This document shows, one piece after another, positions 8,000 through 17,161 of a stretch of 60,808 nt of DNA. The DNA comes from CAIKLP01 sp039798705. Its GTDB lineage: Bacteria > Bacteroidota > Bacteroidia > Sphingobacteriales > Sphingobacteriaceae. The notes under the pieces were generated by a model. The model was not told the origin of the DNA, made no database searches, and saw only the letters and a list, made by a program, of their open reading frames with translations. The DNA is taken from assembly GCA_039798705.1 (NCBI GenBank), contig JBDKFN010000004.1:1-60808 (forward strand), given 5' to 3'. The translations under genes and the position numbers were made by a program. Position 1 is the stretch's first letter. Every line of letters begins with the position of its first letter.

Positions 8000-9631
8000 T
8001 TATTCTTTGTCCATAAATGGATAACGATAATCTTTTGCTGGATCGAAAGTTTCTTTGATAGTTCTTGGAGAAACCCATCTTAATAAATTAATCATTGAAC
8101 CTGCTTTGTCGTTTGTTCCTGAACCTCTTGCTCCACCGAAAGGTTGTTGGCCTACTACAGCTCCAGTACATTTGTCGTTGATATAAAAATTACCAGCAGC
8201 ATTTTCTAGTTTTTTGGTTGCTAAAGTTATTGCATAGCGATCTTGCGCAATGATTGCGCCTGTTAATGCATAAATTGAAGTGCTGTCTACGATGTCTAAT
8301 GTTTCTTCAAACTTCGCGTCATCAAAAACATGGATCGTTAATACTGGTCCGAATAATTCTTCGCACATGGTTACATATTTAGGATCTTGTGCTACAATAA
8401 TTGTCGGTTCAATGAAGTATCCTACTGATTTATCATAATTGCCACCTGCAATAATTTCTACGCCATTGTCTTTTTTAGCAGCGTCAATATATGACGCTAA
8501 TTTGTTGAATGACTTTTCGTCAATTACAGCATTGATAAAATTTTCAAAATTCTCTGTTCCACCCATTTTAAAAGTAGCCATGTCTTTCGCAATGCGCTCC
8601 TTAATTGATGGCCATACTTTTTTTGAAACATAAACGCGAGATGCTGCTGAACATTTTTGTCCTTGGTATTCAAATGCGCCTCTCATAATGGCAACGCTAG
8701 CGGCAGCAATATCTGCAGACTCGTGAACAACAATAAAATCTTTGCCTCCAGTTTCGCCAACAATGCGCGGATAGGTTTTATATTTATGAATATTGTTACC
8801 AATTGTTTTCCAAATATCTTGGAATACCGATGTTGATCCAGTAAAGTGAATGCCTGCAAAATCTGGGTGGTTGAAAATTACTTCACCTGCTTGTGGTCCT
8901 GAAACATAAACTAAATTAATAACGCCATCAGGCACACCTGCTTCTTTGAAAATTTCCATCAAAACATTTGCAGAATAAATTTGCGTATTAGATGGTTTCC
9001 AAACTACGACATTACCCATCATGGCTGCAGAGGTTGGTAAATTACCAGCAATGGCAGTAAAGTTAAACGGTGTTAAAGCAAACACAAAACCTTCTAGGGG
9101 TCTTTGTTCTATTCTATTCCACATGCCTTTTCCAGAACCAACTTGTTGGCTATATATTTCAGACATGTAGGCTACATTGTATCTTAAAAAGTCAATAATT
9201 TCGCAAGCAGAATCAATCTCCGCTTGATAAGCATTTTTTGATTGACCTAACATGGTTGCAGCATTTAATTTATAACGGTATGGACCCGCAATTAAATCTG
9301 CTGCCTTCAAGAAAATAGCAGCGCGTTGTTCCCATGGCAAATTTGCCCAAGATTTTTTTGCTTTTAAAGCAGCGTCAATTGCTTGACTTACATGTTTTGC
9401 TTCGCCTTTATGGAAATGACCTAATACATGTTGGTGGTCATGCGGAGGAGTGATGGCTTCTTTGTTGCCACTTCTCACTTCTTCTGAGCCAATGTACATT
9501 GGAATATCAATTTGTGTAGCTCTTGCTTGTGCAATAGCATTTTTCAGTGCAGCTCTTTCTGGGCTTCCAGGAGCATAGTTATAAATGGGTTCGTTAACTG
9601 GTTTTGGAACCACAAAAAATCCGTTTGACAT
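8000..9631 (-). CDS. pruA: L-glutamate gamma-semialdehyde dehydrogenase
   Basis: Oxidises L-glutamate 5-semialdehyde (P5C) to glutamate with NAD+, the second step of proline breakdown. I place the start at MSNGFFVVPKPVNEP (543 residues), the usual family N terminus, rather than an in-frame ATG 16 codons upstream whose codons lie in a hairpin-like palindrome. The NAD-binding region (VVWKPSNTQIYSAN), general-base Glu (VGETGGKDF) and catalytic Cys (YQGQKCSAASR) are visible, as is the C-terminal motif QQPFGGARGSGTNDK. This is the monofunctional form; proline dehydrogenase is not in the window. First gene of the minus-strand catabolic operon. Confidence 0.95.
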   Translation of the reverse strand: MSNGFFVVPKPVNEPIYNYAPGSPERAALKNAIAQARATQIDIPMYIGSEEVRSGNKEAITPPHDHQHVLGHFHKGEAKHVSQAIDAALKAKKSWANLPWEQRAAIFLKAADLIAGPYRYKLNAATMLGQSKNAYQAEIDSACEIIDFLRYNVAYMSEIYSQQVGSGKGMWNRIEQRPLEGFVFALTPFNFTAIAGNLPTSAAMMGNVVVWKPSNTQIYSANVLMEIFKEAGVPDGVINLVYVSGPQAGEVIFNHPDFAGIHFTGSTSVFQDIWKTIGNNIHKYKTYPRIVGETGGKDFIVVHESADIAAASVAIMRGAFEYQGQKCSAASRVYVSKKVWPSIKERIAKDMATFKMGGTENFENFINAVIDEKSFNKLASYIDAAKKDNGVEIIAGGNYDKSVGYFIEPTIIVAQDPKYVTMCEELFGPVLTIHVFDDAKFEETLDIVDSTSIYALTGAIIAQDRYAITLATKKLENAAGNFYINDKCTGAVVGQQPFGGARGSGTNDKAGSMINLLRWVSPRTIKETFDPAKDYRYPFMDKE

Positions 9632-9666
9632 AGTATAATTGTTTTGAACAAACATAGCTTTTTTAT

Positions 9667-9691
9667 GCCTTTTAAACAAGGTTAAAAAGGC
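9667..9691. repeat. Inverted repeat upstream of pruA
   Basis: GCCTTTTAAA (9667-9676) and TTAAAAAGGC (9682-9691) are complementary at nine of ten positions around a five-base centre. It is not followed by a T tract in the direction of pruA, so an operator or leader hairpin is more likely than a terminator. No clear TAnnTTTG box was found nearby. Confidence 0.4.
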
Positions 9692-9839
9692 CTCAAATAA
9701 GCTTTTTGACTCGTTTTTTTAATTAAAAACGCCTTTTTTCTTTCACAAGGAATTTCACAAGCTGAATTTTCCTAATTTCGCATTTCGGAATGTTTATTTT
9801 TAAAGAATGAATGTTTTTAAAATTGTATATTTCTCCTGA

Positions 9840-10604
9840 ATGAAAAGGAATTTTAAATCGTATTTATATTTATTTTTTTACATCGGATTATTTTTTTTAA
9901 TCGCATGTGATAAGCCTCAGTTAATTGATATTGAAGGTTCGCAGCCCTATTCAAAATTAAAAGATACCGATGGGGTGGAATATGTTACTGTAAAAATTGG
10001 CACACAAACTTGGATGGCTGAAAACCTTAGAACAACCAAGTATAATGATGGCAAACCTATTCCAATGGTTACCGGAGCAGCTACTTGGGCGAATTTAAAA
10101 ACCTCAGCCTATTGTTGGTATAATAACGATTCTGTGAATAATAAAACAAGATACGGTGCCATGTATAATTGGTATGCAATTAGTACAGGTAAATTGGCTC
10201 CAAAAGGCTGGCGAATCCCTACGGATTCTGATTGGTCGGTGTTGGAAAATTATTTAAAAGCAAATGCCTGTAACTATAACCTCAGCAAAACAAGTAACGA
10301 TTATGCAAAGTCATTATCAGCTAAAACATTGTGGTCAGGTTCTTCTGTGGTAGGCGCAGTAGGTAATACAGACTATCCTACTTTTAGAAATAAAACTGGC
10401 TTTAATGCTTTGCCCGGTGGATACAGAATAGAAGATGGAACATTTAGCAATGAAGGAAATATAGGTTATTGGTGGACTGCTACTATTAATCCAAAAACAA
10501 TTTCGAAAGCTTGGTATCGATATATTTATTATGATGAAACTGCAGTAGGACGAAATAATTATTTGAAGGCAAGAGGCTATTCTATTCGTTGCGTAAAGAA
10601 TTAA
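9840..10604 (+). CDS. FISUMP-domain lipoprotein
   Basis: A 254-residue predicted lipoprotein: signal peptide with ACDK (Cys near 23). The rest matches the Fibrobacter succinogenes major paralogous domain (FISUMP): GTQTWMAENLRTTKYNDG, YGAMYNWYAI, APKGWRIPTDSDWSVLE, GFNALPGGYR and a final GYSIRCVKN. Proteins with this domain are exported surface proteins of unknown biochemical function. The next gene, lpxK, begins 25 bases after the stop, so the two may share a transcript. Confidence 0.9.
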   Translation: MKRNFKSYLYLFFYIGLFFLIACDKPQLIDIEGSQPYSKLKDTDGVEYVTVKIGTQTWMAENLRTTKYNDGKPIPMVTGAATWANLKTSAYCWYNNDSVNNKTRYGAMYNWYAISTGKLAPKGWRIPTDSDWSVLENYLKANACNYNLSKTSNDYAKSLSAKTLWSGSSVVGAVGNTDYPTFRNKTGFNALPGGYRIEDGTFSNEGNIGYWWTATINPKTISKAWYRYIYYDETAVGRNNYLKARGYSIRCVKN

Positions 10605-10629
10605 TCAGCCTTTTTACTACCTTAGATAC

Positions 10630-11685
10630 ATGAAATTTTTAAGATATAGCACATTCCCATTTGCCTTACTATATTGGTTAGTAGTGGCAATAAGAAACAA
10701 GCTATACGATTGGGGAATTTTAAAATCAAAATCCTATCGCATTCCTAATATTGGTGTTGGGAATTTAGTAGTTGGTGGATCAGGTAAAAGTCCAATAATT
10801 GAATACCTCGTTAAATTATTAGTTCCAGAACATAGGGTGGCTACTTTGAGTAGAGGATATGGAAGAAAAACATCGGGGTTTATTGAAGCTACTGCATTTT
10901 CTACACCAACCGAAATTGGTGATGAGCCGACTCAGTTTAAACAAAAGTTCCCCAATTTAAATGTCGTCGTTTCTGAAAACAGACAATTAGGCATGGACCA
11001 TTTAATTGATAACAACGATGTTGTTTTATTGGATGATGCATTTCAACATAGAAAAGTGAAGTTAGGTTTATCTATTTTACTTTTTGATTATAACACCATG
11101 TTTGAAAAAGATTGGATGTTACCGATGGGAAATAGGAGAGAGTCAATTTCCGCTAAGGAAAGAGCAGATGTAATTGTGATTACAAAAACACCTGATTTTT
11201 TTTCGCCAATAGAACGTCGAAGAATTTCTTCTCTTTTTAAAATAAATACTAAGCAGCACTTATTTTTTTCGTTTCTAAAATATGGCGAAATTCGTGTATT
11301 AAATTCGACACAAGCAGCGCTAAAAATCAATCAACTCCCAACGAACACAAGTATTATAGCGTTGTCTGGAATAGCTAACCCTGCTTTATTTCATAACTAC
11401 ATCCAATCTAAAAAGTTTAAAAACATAACGCATATCACATTTCGAGACCACCATGAGTTTTCTGTTAAAGATTTTCAGAAAATCAATCAGTTGTTCGGCG
11501 AATTAGCAGGAGAAAGAAAAATAATATTAACAACTGAAAAAGATGCAATGCGTTTAAAGTTTTCAGAAAATTATAAAATGATTATTGATCTTCCAATTTA
11601 TTATATTCCAATAGAAGCGGAGATGCATGAAAGTGATAAGGTGAAATTTGATCAATTAATTTTGAAATATGTTAGAGCAAATTGA
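10630..11685 (+). CDS. lpxK: Tetraacyldisaccharide 4'-kinase
   Basis: LpxK phosphorylates the 4' position of the lipid A disaccharide precursor at the inner membrane. The 351 residues show an N-terminal hydrophobic segment (FPFALLYWLVVAIRN), a P-loop-type motif VVGGSGKSP near residue 49, SRGYGRK, and a LpxK signature reading LLDDAFQHRKVK (the family usually has DDGFQHR). Length fits the family. Its last 17 bases overlap the start of the purine nucleoside phosphorylase gene, which suggests translational coupling. Confidence 0.96.
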   Translation: MKFLRYSTFPFALLYWLVVAIRNKLYDWGILKSKSYRIPNIGVGNLVVGGSGKSPIIEYLVKLLVPEHRVATLSRGYGRKTSGFIEATAFSTPTEIGDEPTQFKQKFPNLNVVVSENRQLGMDHLIDNNDVVLLDDAFQHRKVKLGLSILLFDYNTMFEKDWMLPMGNRRESISAKERADVIVITKTPDFFSPIERRRISSLFKINTKQHLFFSFLKYGEIRVLNSTQAALKINQLPTNTSIIALSGIANPALFHNYIQSKKFKNITHITFRDHHEFSVKDFQKINQLFGELAGERKIILTTEKDAMRLKFSENYKMIIDLPIYYIPIEAEMHESDKVKFDQLILKYVRAN

Positions 11686-12484
11686 AAATACAACCGCATA
11701 CATTAAAAGAATCATCGGCGATTTTAAACCAGAAATTGGGATTATCTTAGGTACTGGCTTAGGAGGTTTGGTTCAAGAAATTGAAATCAAGTACGAATTG
11801 TTGTATTCCATGATTCCTGACTTTCCGATTGCCACAGTTGAATTTCATACAGGTAAATTAATTTTTGGAACATTAGCAGGAAAAAATATTGTAGCAATGA
11901 ATGGTCGCTTTCATTATTATGAAGGCTATTCTATGAAGGAGATTACATTTCCTGTTAGGGTAATGAAATTATTGGGGATTCAAAAAATTATCATCTCGAA
12001 TGCTTCAGGATGTTTGAATCCAGCGTATCAAAAAGGAGATTTGATGGTGATAGCAGATCACATCAATATGCAGAACGATAATCCGCTGAGGGGTAGAAAT
12101 TACGATAGTTTTGGACCTCGCTTCCCTGATATGAGCAGTCCGTATGACTTAGAGATGAACAGAAAAGCGCTGGAAATTGCTGCGGAAGAAAATATTAAAA
12201 TGCATACTGGAGTTTATGTAAGTGTGAACGGGCCTAATTTAGAAACGAAAGCAGAGTATAAGTTTTTGAGGATAATTGGTGCCGATGTAGTAGGCATGTC
12301 AACAGTTCCAGAAGTAATTGTTGCAAATCACATGAGCATTCCGGTATTTGCTATTTCTGTCATTACAGATGAAGGGTTTCCCGAACAATTAAAGCCTGTA
12401 TCATTAGCAGAAATTGTTGCGATTGCCCAAAAAGCAGAACCTAAAATGACTAAGATTATAAAAAAATTAATAGAAATTGCATAG
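11669..12484 (+). CDS. Purine nucleoside phosphorylase (type I)
   Basis: Splits inosine/guanosine-type nucleosides with phosphate into base and ribose 1-phosphate for purine salvage. The 271 residues have the trimeric PNP layout: phosphate-binding GIILGTGLGGL near residue 24, FHTGKLIFG, MNGRFHYYEGYS, and the purine-site region GPNLETKAEY followed by GADVVGMSTVPEVIVA near 205. The ATG lies inside the end of lpxK (17-base overlap). The putative porin gene begins three bases after its stop. Exact substrate range is not readable from sequence. Confidence 0.94.
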   Translation: MLEQIENTTAYIKRIIGDFKPEIGIILGTGLGGLVQEIEIKYELLYSMIPDFPIATVEFHTGKLIFGTLAGKNIVAMNGRFHYYEGYSMKEITFPVRVMKLLGIQKIIISNASGCLNPAYQKGDLMVIADHINMQNDNPLRGRNYDSFGPRFPDMSSPYDLEMNRKALEIAAEENIKMHTGVYVSVNGPNLETKAEYKFLRIIGADVVGMSTVPEVIVANHMSIPVFAISVITDEGFPEQLKPVSLAEIVAIAQKAEPKMTKIIKKLIEIA

Positions 12485-12487
12485 TTG

Positions 12488-14374
12488 ATGAGGTTGACCA
12501 AAAAGATATATTTATTTTTTATTTTACAATTATTTGTGAACGGTTTAGTGGCCGCTCCTACAGACAGCGTTTCAAAATATGGACCGAATACCGTTCGGTT
12601 TTTGCAACTTTCTCAACAGAATGCTGACTCGCTTAAATTTGACTCTTTAGATACAGATTACATTGGCTTTCAAAATTTTCATCCAGCAGCAACAGCTAAT
12701 ATTCCTTTCCTAAGTTTAGGGAATTTGGGAATTGCTACAATGCCTATTTTTTATGAAAGCAATACAATTACTGGCTTTCAAGATGGATGGGTTTCTTTGG
12801 ATAATTATTTAGCTACGGCTGAAAAGTTAAAATTTTACAGAACGGCATCTCCATTTACACAGCTCAAATATTTTTGGAATCAAAAACAAGAGCAGCTTTT
12901 CAGTTTTACTTTTGCACAAAATATTAATCCTCGATTAAACTATGCGTTAAATTACACTAGATTGGTTTCAAAAGGAGATTATCAATTACAAAAAGCAGAT
13001 CATTTATCGCTCGATGCAAGTTTGTGGTATAACTCAAAAAATAATCGATATAAGTTTTGGTTTGCAGCTTTGTCCAATAATCTTACAACAAAGGAGAATG
13101 GGGGTGTTGTAAATGATAGCCTATTTGAAACGGCGCCAATTTACGACCCGTTGTTTGAGCCAGTAAATCTTAAGACAGCAACTAATCACCTTAGGCAAAC
13201 GGAGCTGCTTTTCAAGCAAAGTTATGCGATTGGTGATGTATATCAATTAAAGCTAGATTCAATTTCAATTGATAAGGTGCAAAACAAACATCGTTTTACA
13301 CAAGAATGGAATTACCTAAATAAAGTGATTAATTTTGATGCAAATTCAATTGACTCTGGTTATTTCAACCACATTTATTTTGATTCATTAAAAACTGCTG
13401 ATTATACTCAAATTAAAAAGTTCAATTCGTTGTTTGCTTACGAGTATTTTGAGCAAGGAAATGTTATTAGAAGTGGTTTAAAATCTTTTAAGTTTGGATT
13501 ACAAAATCAATTTGTGATATTTCAAAACAATAAATTTGACTCCACATTTACGAGTCATCATTTCATTTCTAGTTTACAATATCAAATCAGCCCAGCAATT
13601 AATTATATGCTACATGCTGATTATATTTTTGCTGGTGCCTATGATAAGAATTTCTCTTTACATACTCAATTAAATTACGATTTATTGCAACGCAGATTGG
13701 TTGCTAAAATTGCTGCCGATATCAATCGTCAAAGTCCTGTTTTTAGCGCAATACAGCTGCATAATAACCACTTTCAATGGGTTAATAATTTTCAATCAAT
13801 ACAAACAAATAAGATTTCAATTTCTTTAGATTGGAAGCCAATGAATTTGACGCTTAATTTTGCACATCAATCATTAGATCATTATGTATATTTTGATCAA
13901 AATTTTGCACCCATTCAGGCTACTAAACCAATTACTTTAAATACTTTTTATATTGCTAAACGAATGGCTTGGCATGCCTTGCATTTTGATAATTATATTT
14001 ACGTGCAACAAAGTTCCGATCAAAATATATTGCCTCAGCCTAAGTTTCATATATACAATTCTACCTATGTGCAAATGCCACTTTTCAAAGCAGCATTAAA
14101 AATTCGTGCTGGATTTGACACACGTTATTATTCGGCTTATAGGGCTTTGGCCTATTCGCCGGCTAACATGACTTTTCATTTAGGAGACAAAGTATTGGGA
14201 GATTACCCTTTAATAGATGTGTTCGTAACTGCTAAATTAAAAAGAGCTGTTTTAATGTTTAAATTAGAACATGCGAATAATTTAATTAGCTCCTATGGTG
14301 CTATGATGGTTGCAAATTATCCAATAGCTCCAAGAACATTTAAGCTAGGTTTACTTTGGAATTTCTATGATTAG
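12488..14374 (+). CDS. Putative outer-membrane porin (Bacteroidota family)
   Basis: A 628-residue exported protein with a signal peptide cut near VNGLVAAP. The rest is a run of amphipathic beta strands rich in Tyr, Phe, Asn and Gln (for example QNINPRLNYALNYTRLVS and KISISLDWKPMNLTLNFAHQ) and ends LGLLWNFYD, as expected for a beta barrel. It matches the Bacteroidota 'putative porin' family that often follows purine nucleoside phosphorylase and lpxK. The ATG at 12488 is preferred to an in-frame TTG at 12485. Transported substrate unknown. Confidence 0.85.
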   Translation: MRLTKKIYLFFILQLFVNGLVAAPTDSVSKYGPNTVRFLQLSQQNADSLKFDSLDTDYIGFQNFHPAATANIPFLSLGNLGIATMPIFYESNTITGFQDGWVSLDNYLATAEKLKFYRTASPFTQLKYFWNQKQEQLFSFTFAQNINPRLNYALNYTRLVSKGDYQLQKADHLSLDASLWYNSKNNRYKFWFAALSNNLTTKENGGVVNDSLFETAPIYDPLFEPVNLKTATNHLRQTELLFKQSYAIGDVYQLKLDSISIDKVQNKHRFTQEWNYLNKVINFDANSIDSGYFNHIYFDSLKTADYTQIKKFNSLFAYEYFEQGNVIRSGLKSFKFGLQNQFVIFQNNKFDSTFTSHHFISSLQYQISPAINYMLHADYIFAGAYDKNFSLHTQLNYDLLQRRLVAKIAADINRQSPVFSAIQLHNNHFQWVNNFQSIQTNKISISLDWKPMNLTLNFAHQSLDHYVYFDQNFAPIQATKPITLNTFYIAKRMAWHALHFDNYIYVQQSSDQNILPQPKFHIYNSTYVQMPLFKAALKIRAGFDTRYYSAYRALAYSPANMTFHLGDKVLGDYPLIDVFVTAKLKRAVLMFKLEHANNLISSYGAMMVANYPIAPRTFKLGLLWNFYD

Positions 14375-14393
14375 AAAAACCGCTAGGTTTTTT
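14375..14393. terminator. Short bidirectional terminator between convergent genes
   Basis: AAAAACC (14375-14381) and GGTTTTT (14386-14392) form a seven-pair stem with loop GCTA directly after the porin stop; T-rich sequence follows. It overlaps the last codons of the minus-strand gene. The stem is weak. Confidence 0.5.
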
Positions 14394-15639
14394 GTTTTTT
14401 CTTTTTCGCTGCAGGGAATAAAACATTATTTAGGATAAGCCTGTAACCCGGAGAATTAGGATGTAAATTTAAATCTGTCGGAGGGTCGCTCACTAAATGC
14501 TGGTAATCTTCTGGGTCATGTCCACCATAAAAAGTCCAAGTGCCTTTCCCAATTTCTCCATGAATATATCGTACTTCCGAAGCGCTTGTTGTTTCGCCAA
14601 GAACCAATACATCTGGTTTTACTAAAGATTTTTTGAAGGCAGTGGTTTGTCCCATAAAGCCTTTGATTACTTTCTCGTGATTTTGTGTAAGCATACTAGG
14701 CACAGGATCCCATTTAGCTGAAAAGTCGAACAATGTAAAATAATCATTCTGTTCGTTAAGGTTTCTTGAATTGGTATTGTCAATGTCAGAAAATTCGTAG
14801 TTATAAGGGTTGTTATCTAGTTTGAAATTTTTAAAAGCAAAAGTATTTTGAAAGTTTAATTTTGATTGTGCATTTGGATCTGCTCTGTCTCCATCAAACA
14901 TACTTTCACAAATATCTATTCCAGCTGCCGCTAAGGCAATGTCATAACTATCGGTTCCAGAGCACATCGCAAATAAGAAACCACCCCCAACCGTGAAGTT
15001 TTTAATGGCGGTAGCAACTGCTAGTTTTAATTCAGATACTTTTTTGAATCCAAGTTTTGCTGCTGTTAGTTCATTCTGTTGAACATCATTTTGATACCAT
15101 GCTGCATTTTGATAAGCTGCATAAAATCGTCCATATTGCCCAGTAAAATCTTCGTGGTGTAAATGAAGCCAATCATATGTTGGCAATACACCTTTTATTA
15201 CTTCTTCGTCATAAATTAAATCATATGGAATTTCTGCATAGGTTAAAACCATTGTAACTGCATCATCCCAAGGCAATTTGTTTTTAGGGGAATAGACCGC
15301 CATTTTCGGCGCTTTGTCTAACTTAACTGCATCCATGTTTGTTTCTGGTTCTGCAATTTGACTAAGGATTGTGCTGGCTTGTACATCAGCAAGTAATTCA
15401 TAAGATACGTTTCGAATTCGACATTCCGATTCGATGCTTTGCGCATATGGAATTAAAAAACTACCACCTTTATAATTAAGCAGCCATTGCATTGAAACAT
15501 CTTGCCTTAAAACCCAATACGCAAGCCCGTAAGCCTTCAAATGGTTGCTTTGCTTGTCATCCATTGGAATTAATATAGAACTAGCGCTACTGAAGAGTAC
15601 GCGGCTCAGAAATAAAACTAATAAAAGTGTTTTTTTCAT
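14383..15639 (-). CDS. Secreted protein of unknown function (often labelled 'asparagine synthetase B')
   Basis: A 418-residue protein with a signal peptide (first ~20 residues, ending SSASS). It begins with LIPMDDKQSNHLKAYGLAYW and later has AVYSPKNKLPWDDAVTMVL, LHLHHEDFTGQYGRFY, GGFLFAMCSGTDSYDIALA and GTWTFYGGHDPEDYQH. From memory, close relatives in Bacteroidota are auto-labelled asparagine synthetase B, but neither an N-terminal Cys nucleophile nor an ATP-pyrophosphatase motif is present, and the protein is exported, so that label looks wrong. FAMCSGTD sits where a glutamine-amidotransferase-like fold could place its elbow Cys; that is a guess. Transcribed alone. Confidence 0.7.
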   Translation of the reverse strand: MKKTLLLVLFLSRVLFSSASSILIPMDDKQSNHLKAYGLAYWVLRQDVSMQWLLNYKGGSFLIPYAQSIESECRIRNVSYELLADVQASTILSQIAEPETNMDAVKLDKAPKMAVYSPKNKLPWDDAVTMVLTYAEIPYDLIYDEEVIKGVLPTYDWLHLHHEDFTGQYGRFYAAYQNAAWYQNDVQQNELTAAKLGFKKVSELKLAVATAIKNFTVGGGFLFAMCSGTDSYDIALAAAGIDICESMFDGDRADPNAQSKLNFQNTFAFKNFKLDNNPYNYEFSDIDNTNSRNLNEQNDYFTLFDFSAKWDPVPSMLTQNHEKVIKGFMGQTTAFKKSLVKPDVLVLGETTSASEVRYIHGEIGKGTWTFYGGHDPEDYQHLVSDPPTDLNLHPNSPGYRLILNNVLFPAAKKKKQKT

Positions 15640-15680
15640 TTGAATTAGGTAAAAATAACAAATTCTATTGCATACAACGA

Positions 15681-15710
15681 TTGGCCTTGTCGAATATTTT
15701 TTTACTTTTG
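15681..15710 (+). promoter_or_regulatory. Promoter for the cyclophilin gene
   Basis: TTG at 15681-15683 and TACTTTTG at 15703-15710 are separated by 19 bases, a good match to the Bacteroidota -33/-7 promoter. It lies 20 bases before the ATG at 15731 and downstream of a longer in-frame ATG at 15668, which therefore cannot be the start on this transcript. Confidence 0.7.
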
Positions 15711-15730
15711 TTGCTTATAAAATTTATCAT

Positions 15731-16192
15731 ATGAGTACTGCAATAATAAAAACAGCAAAAGGAGATCTTAAGGTTGAATTCTTTGAGAAAGACGCACCTA
15801 ATACGGTTGCTAACTTTATCAAATTAGCAAAAGAAGGTTTTTATGATGGTGTAACTTTTCACCGTGTAATTCCTGATTTTGTAGTTCAAGCAGGTTGTCC
15901 ATATTCAAAATCTGAGGCTACAGCTTATAAAGCAGGTTCAGGTGGCCCCGGTTACATGATTGATTGTGAATTAACAGGTGAAAACCAATTTCATGATAGA
16001 GGTGTATTGTCTATGGCTCACGCAGGTAGAAATACAGGTGGTTCGCAATTTTTCATTTGCCATAGCCGTGCAAACACAGCACACTTAGACAGAAATCATA
16101 CGGTGTTCGGTAAAGTAATAGAGAATGTTGATTTGGTTGACGCAATTGCGCAAGGAGATCAAATTTTAGGTGTAGTGGTAGAAGAAAATTAA
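15731..16192 (+). CDS. Peptidylprolyl isomerase, cyclophilin type
   Basis: A 153-residue cytosolic cyclophilin that speeds cis-trans isomerisation at proline bonds. It begins MSTAIIKTAKGDLKVEF and contains the family core APNTVANFIKLA, FYDGVTFHRVIPDFVVQAG (catalytic Arg in FHR), NTGGSQFFICH and HTVFGKVIENVDLVD. No signal peptide is seen on this start; the in-frame ATG at 15668 is rejected because it lies upstream of the promoter. The DUF5606 gene follows four bases later, so they form a two-gene operon. Confidence 0.95.
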   Translation: MSTAIIKTAKGDLKVEFFEKDAPNTVANFIKLAKEGFYDGVTFHRVIPDFVVQAGCPYSKSEATAYKAGSGGPGYMIDCELTGENQFHDRGVLSMAHAGRNTGGSQFFICHSRANTAHLDRNHTVFGKVIENVDLVDAIAQGDQILGVVVEEN

Positions 16193-16196
16193 TCAT

Positions 16197-16622
16197 ATGA
16201 ATTTAAGAGGAATTGTATCAGTAACTGGTAAGCCAGGATTATATCGTGTAATCGGTCAGAACAAAGCAGGCTTTATTTTAGAAACCATGGATGGTTTGAA
16301 AAATAAGTTAATCACGAATGCAAGTACAAAACTTGCTACGTTGGAAGATATTACTGTATTTGGCGAAGAAGACGAAGATATTACTTTGATCAGCATTTTA
16401 GAAAAAATGAAATCAGAAGCAGCAAAAAATGCGATCCCTGATCCAAAATCTGACAATAAAATATTGCGTAAATATTTTACAAGCATTGTGCCAAACCATG
16501 ATGTGGAAAGAGTTTATGCATCAGACATTAAAAAGATTCTTTCTTGGTATTTATTTCTTTCAACGTTACCGTTGTTTGACGAACCATCACCTGCAGCAAA
16601 CGAAGAAGCTGCTGCTGAATAA
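16197..16622 (+). CDS. DUF5606 family protein
   Basis: A 141-residue cytosolic protein that I recognise as the Bacteroidota DUF5606 family, of unknown function. It starts MNLRGIVSVTGKPGLYRVIG, a small beta-rich domain of about 60 residues, followed by a helical part with YASDIKKILSWYLFLS and an acidic Ala/Glu tail. It follows the cyclophilin gene by four bases and ends at a strong terminator, so it is probably made together with the isomerase. Confidence 0.85.
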   Translation: MNLRGIVSVTGKPGLYRVIGQNKAGFILETMDGLKNKLITNASTKLATLEDITVFGEEDEDITLISILEKMKSEAAKNAIPDPKSDNKILRKYFTSIVPNHDVERVYASDIKKILSWYLFLSTLPLFDEPSPAANEEAAAE

Positions 16623-16623
16623 T

Positions 16624-16655
16624 AAAAAAGCCCAATTAATTAATTGGGCTTTTTT
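16624..16655. terminator. Bidirectional terminator between DUF5606 and rlmH
   Basis: A near-perfect palindrome, AAGCCCAATTA paired with TAATTGGGCTT, flanked by A and T tracts on its two sides. It can stop both the plus-strand cyclophilin operon and minus-strand rlmH. Confidence 0.85.
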
Positions 16656-16669
16656 ATTGCTTTATTATT

Positions 16670-17143
16670 TTAAGAATGATGATAAGGCTCGCCTTTTAAT
16701 ATGCTATACGATCTATAAATTTGTTCAACAAAAAACAGCCTGACCATTTGATGCGAAAAAGTCATCTTCGAAAGTGAAATTTCAGCATTTGCCCTGTTTT
16801 TTATTTTCTGATCAAAACCATAGGGGCCGCCTATTACGAATACAACAGAAGAAACAGATTGGTTCATCCATTTATTTATTTCTTTACTAAATTCTACGGA
16901 AGTAAATTGTTTGCCTTGTTCATCTAATAAAATAACATGATCTGTAGCCGTTATTTTTTGAGCGATTAATTCTGCTTCTTTTTCTTTCTGTTGTTCTTCA
17001 CTTAAACTTTTGGTGTTTTTTAATTCTGGTATTTCCACAATTTGAAACTTGCAATAATGAATCAATCGTTTGGTGTATTTTTCTATACCCTCGATTAAAT
17101 ATTTATCTGTAGTTTTTCCGACCACTAAAAGTGTGATTTTCAT
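16670..17143 (-). CDS. rlmH: 23S rRNA (pseudouridine1915-N3)-methyltransferase
   Basis: RlmH methylates pseudouridine 1915 in helix 69 of 23S rRNA, using S-adenosylmethionine. The 157 residues have the SPOUT-fold signatures VFVIGGPYGFD near residue 102 and LSKMTFSHQMVRLFFVEQIY near 124, and end ILKGEPYHHS, the family's typical C terminus. N-terminal MKITLLVVGKT is also standard. It lies between two terminators, so it is probably transcribed alone, with some read-through from aconitase possible. Confidence 0.97.
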   Translation of the reverse strand: MKITLLVVGKTTDKYLIEGIEKYTKRLIHYCKFQIVEIPELKNTKSLSEEQQKEKEAELIAQKITATDHVILLDEQGKQFTSVEFSKEINKWMNQSVSSVVFVIGGPYGFDQKIKNRANAEISLSKMTFSHQMVRLFFVEQIYRSYSILKGEPYHHS

Positions 17144-17161
17144 TTCGATATTTTTGGAAAT

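Noticed and set aside
9632..9679. Longer PruA start at 9679
   Set aside because: The family N terminus begins at MSNGFF; the extra codons lie partly in a palindrome that looks like control DNA.
15668..15730. N-terminal extension of the cyclophilin from an ATG at 15668
   Set aside because: A well-spaced promoter (15681-15710) lies inside this stretch, and the encoded 21 residues do not fit the family.
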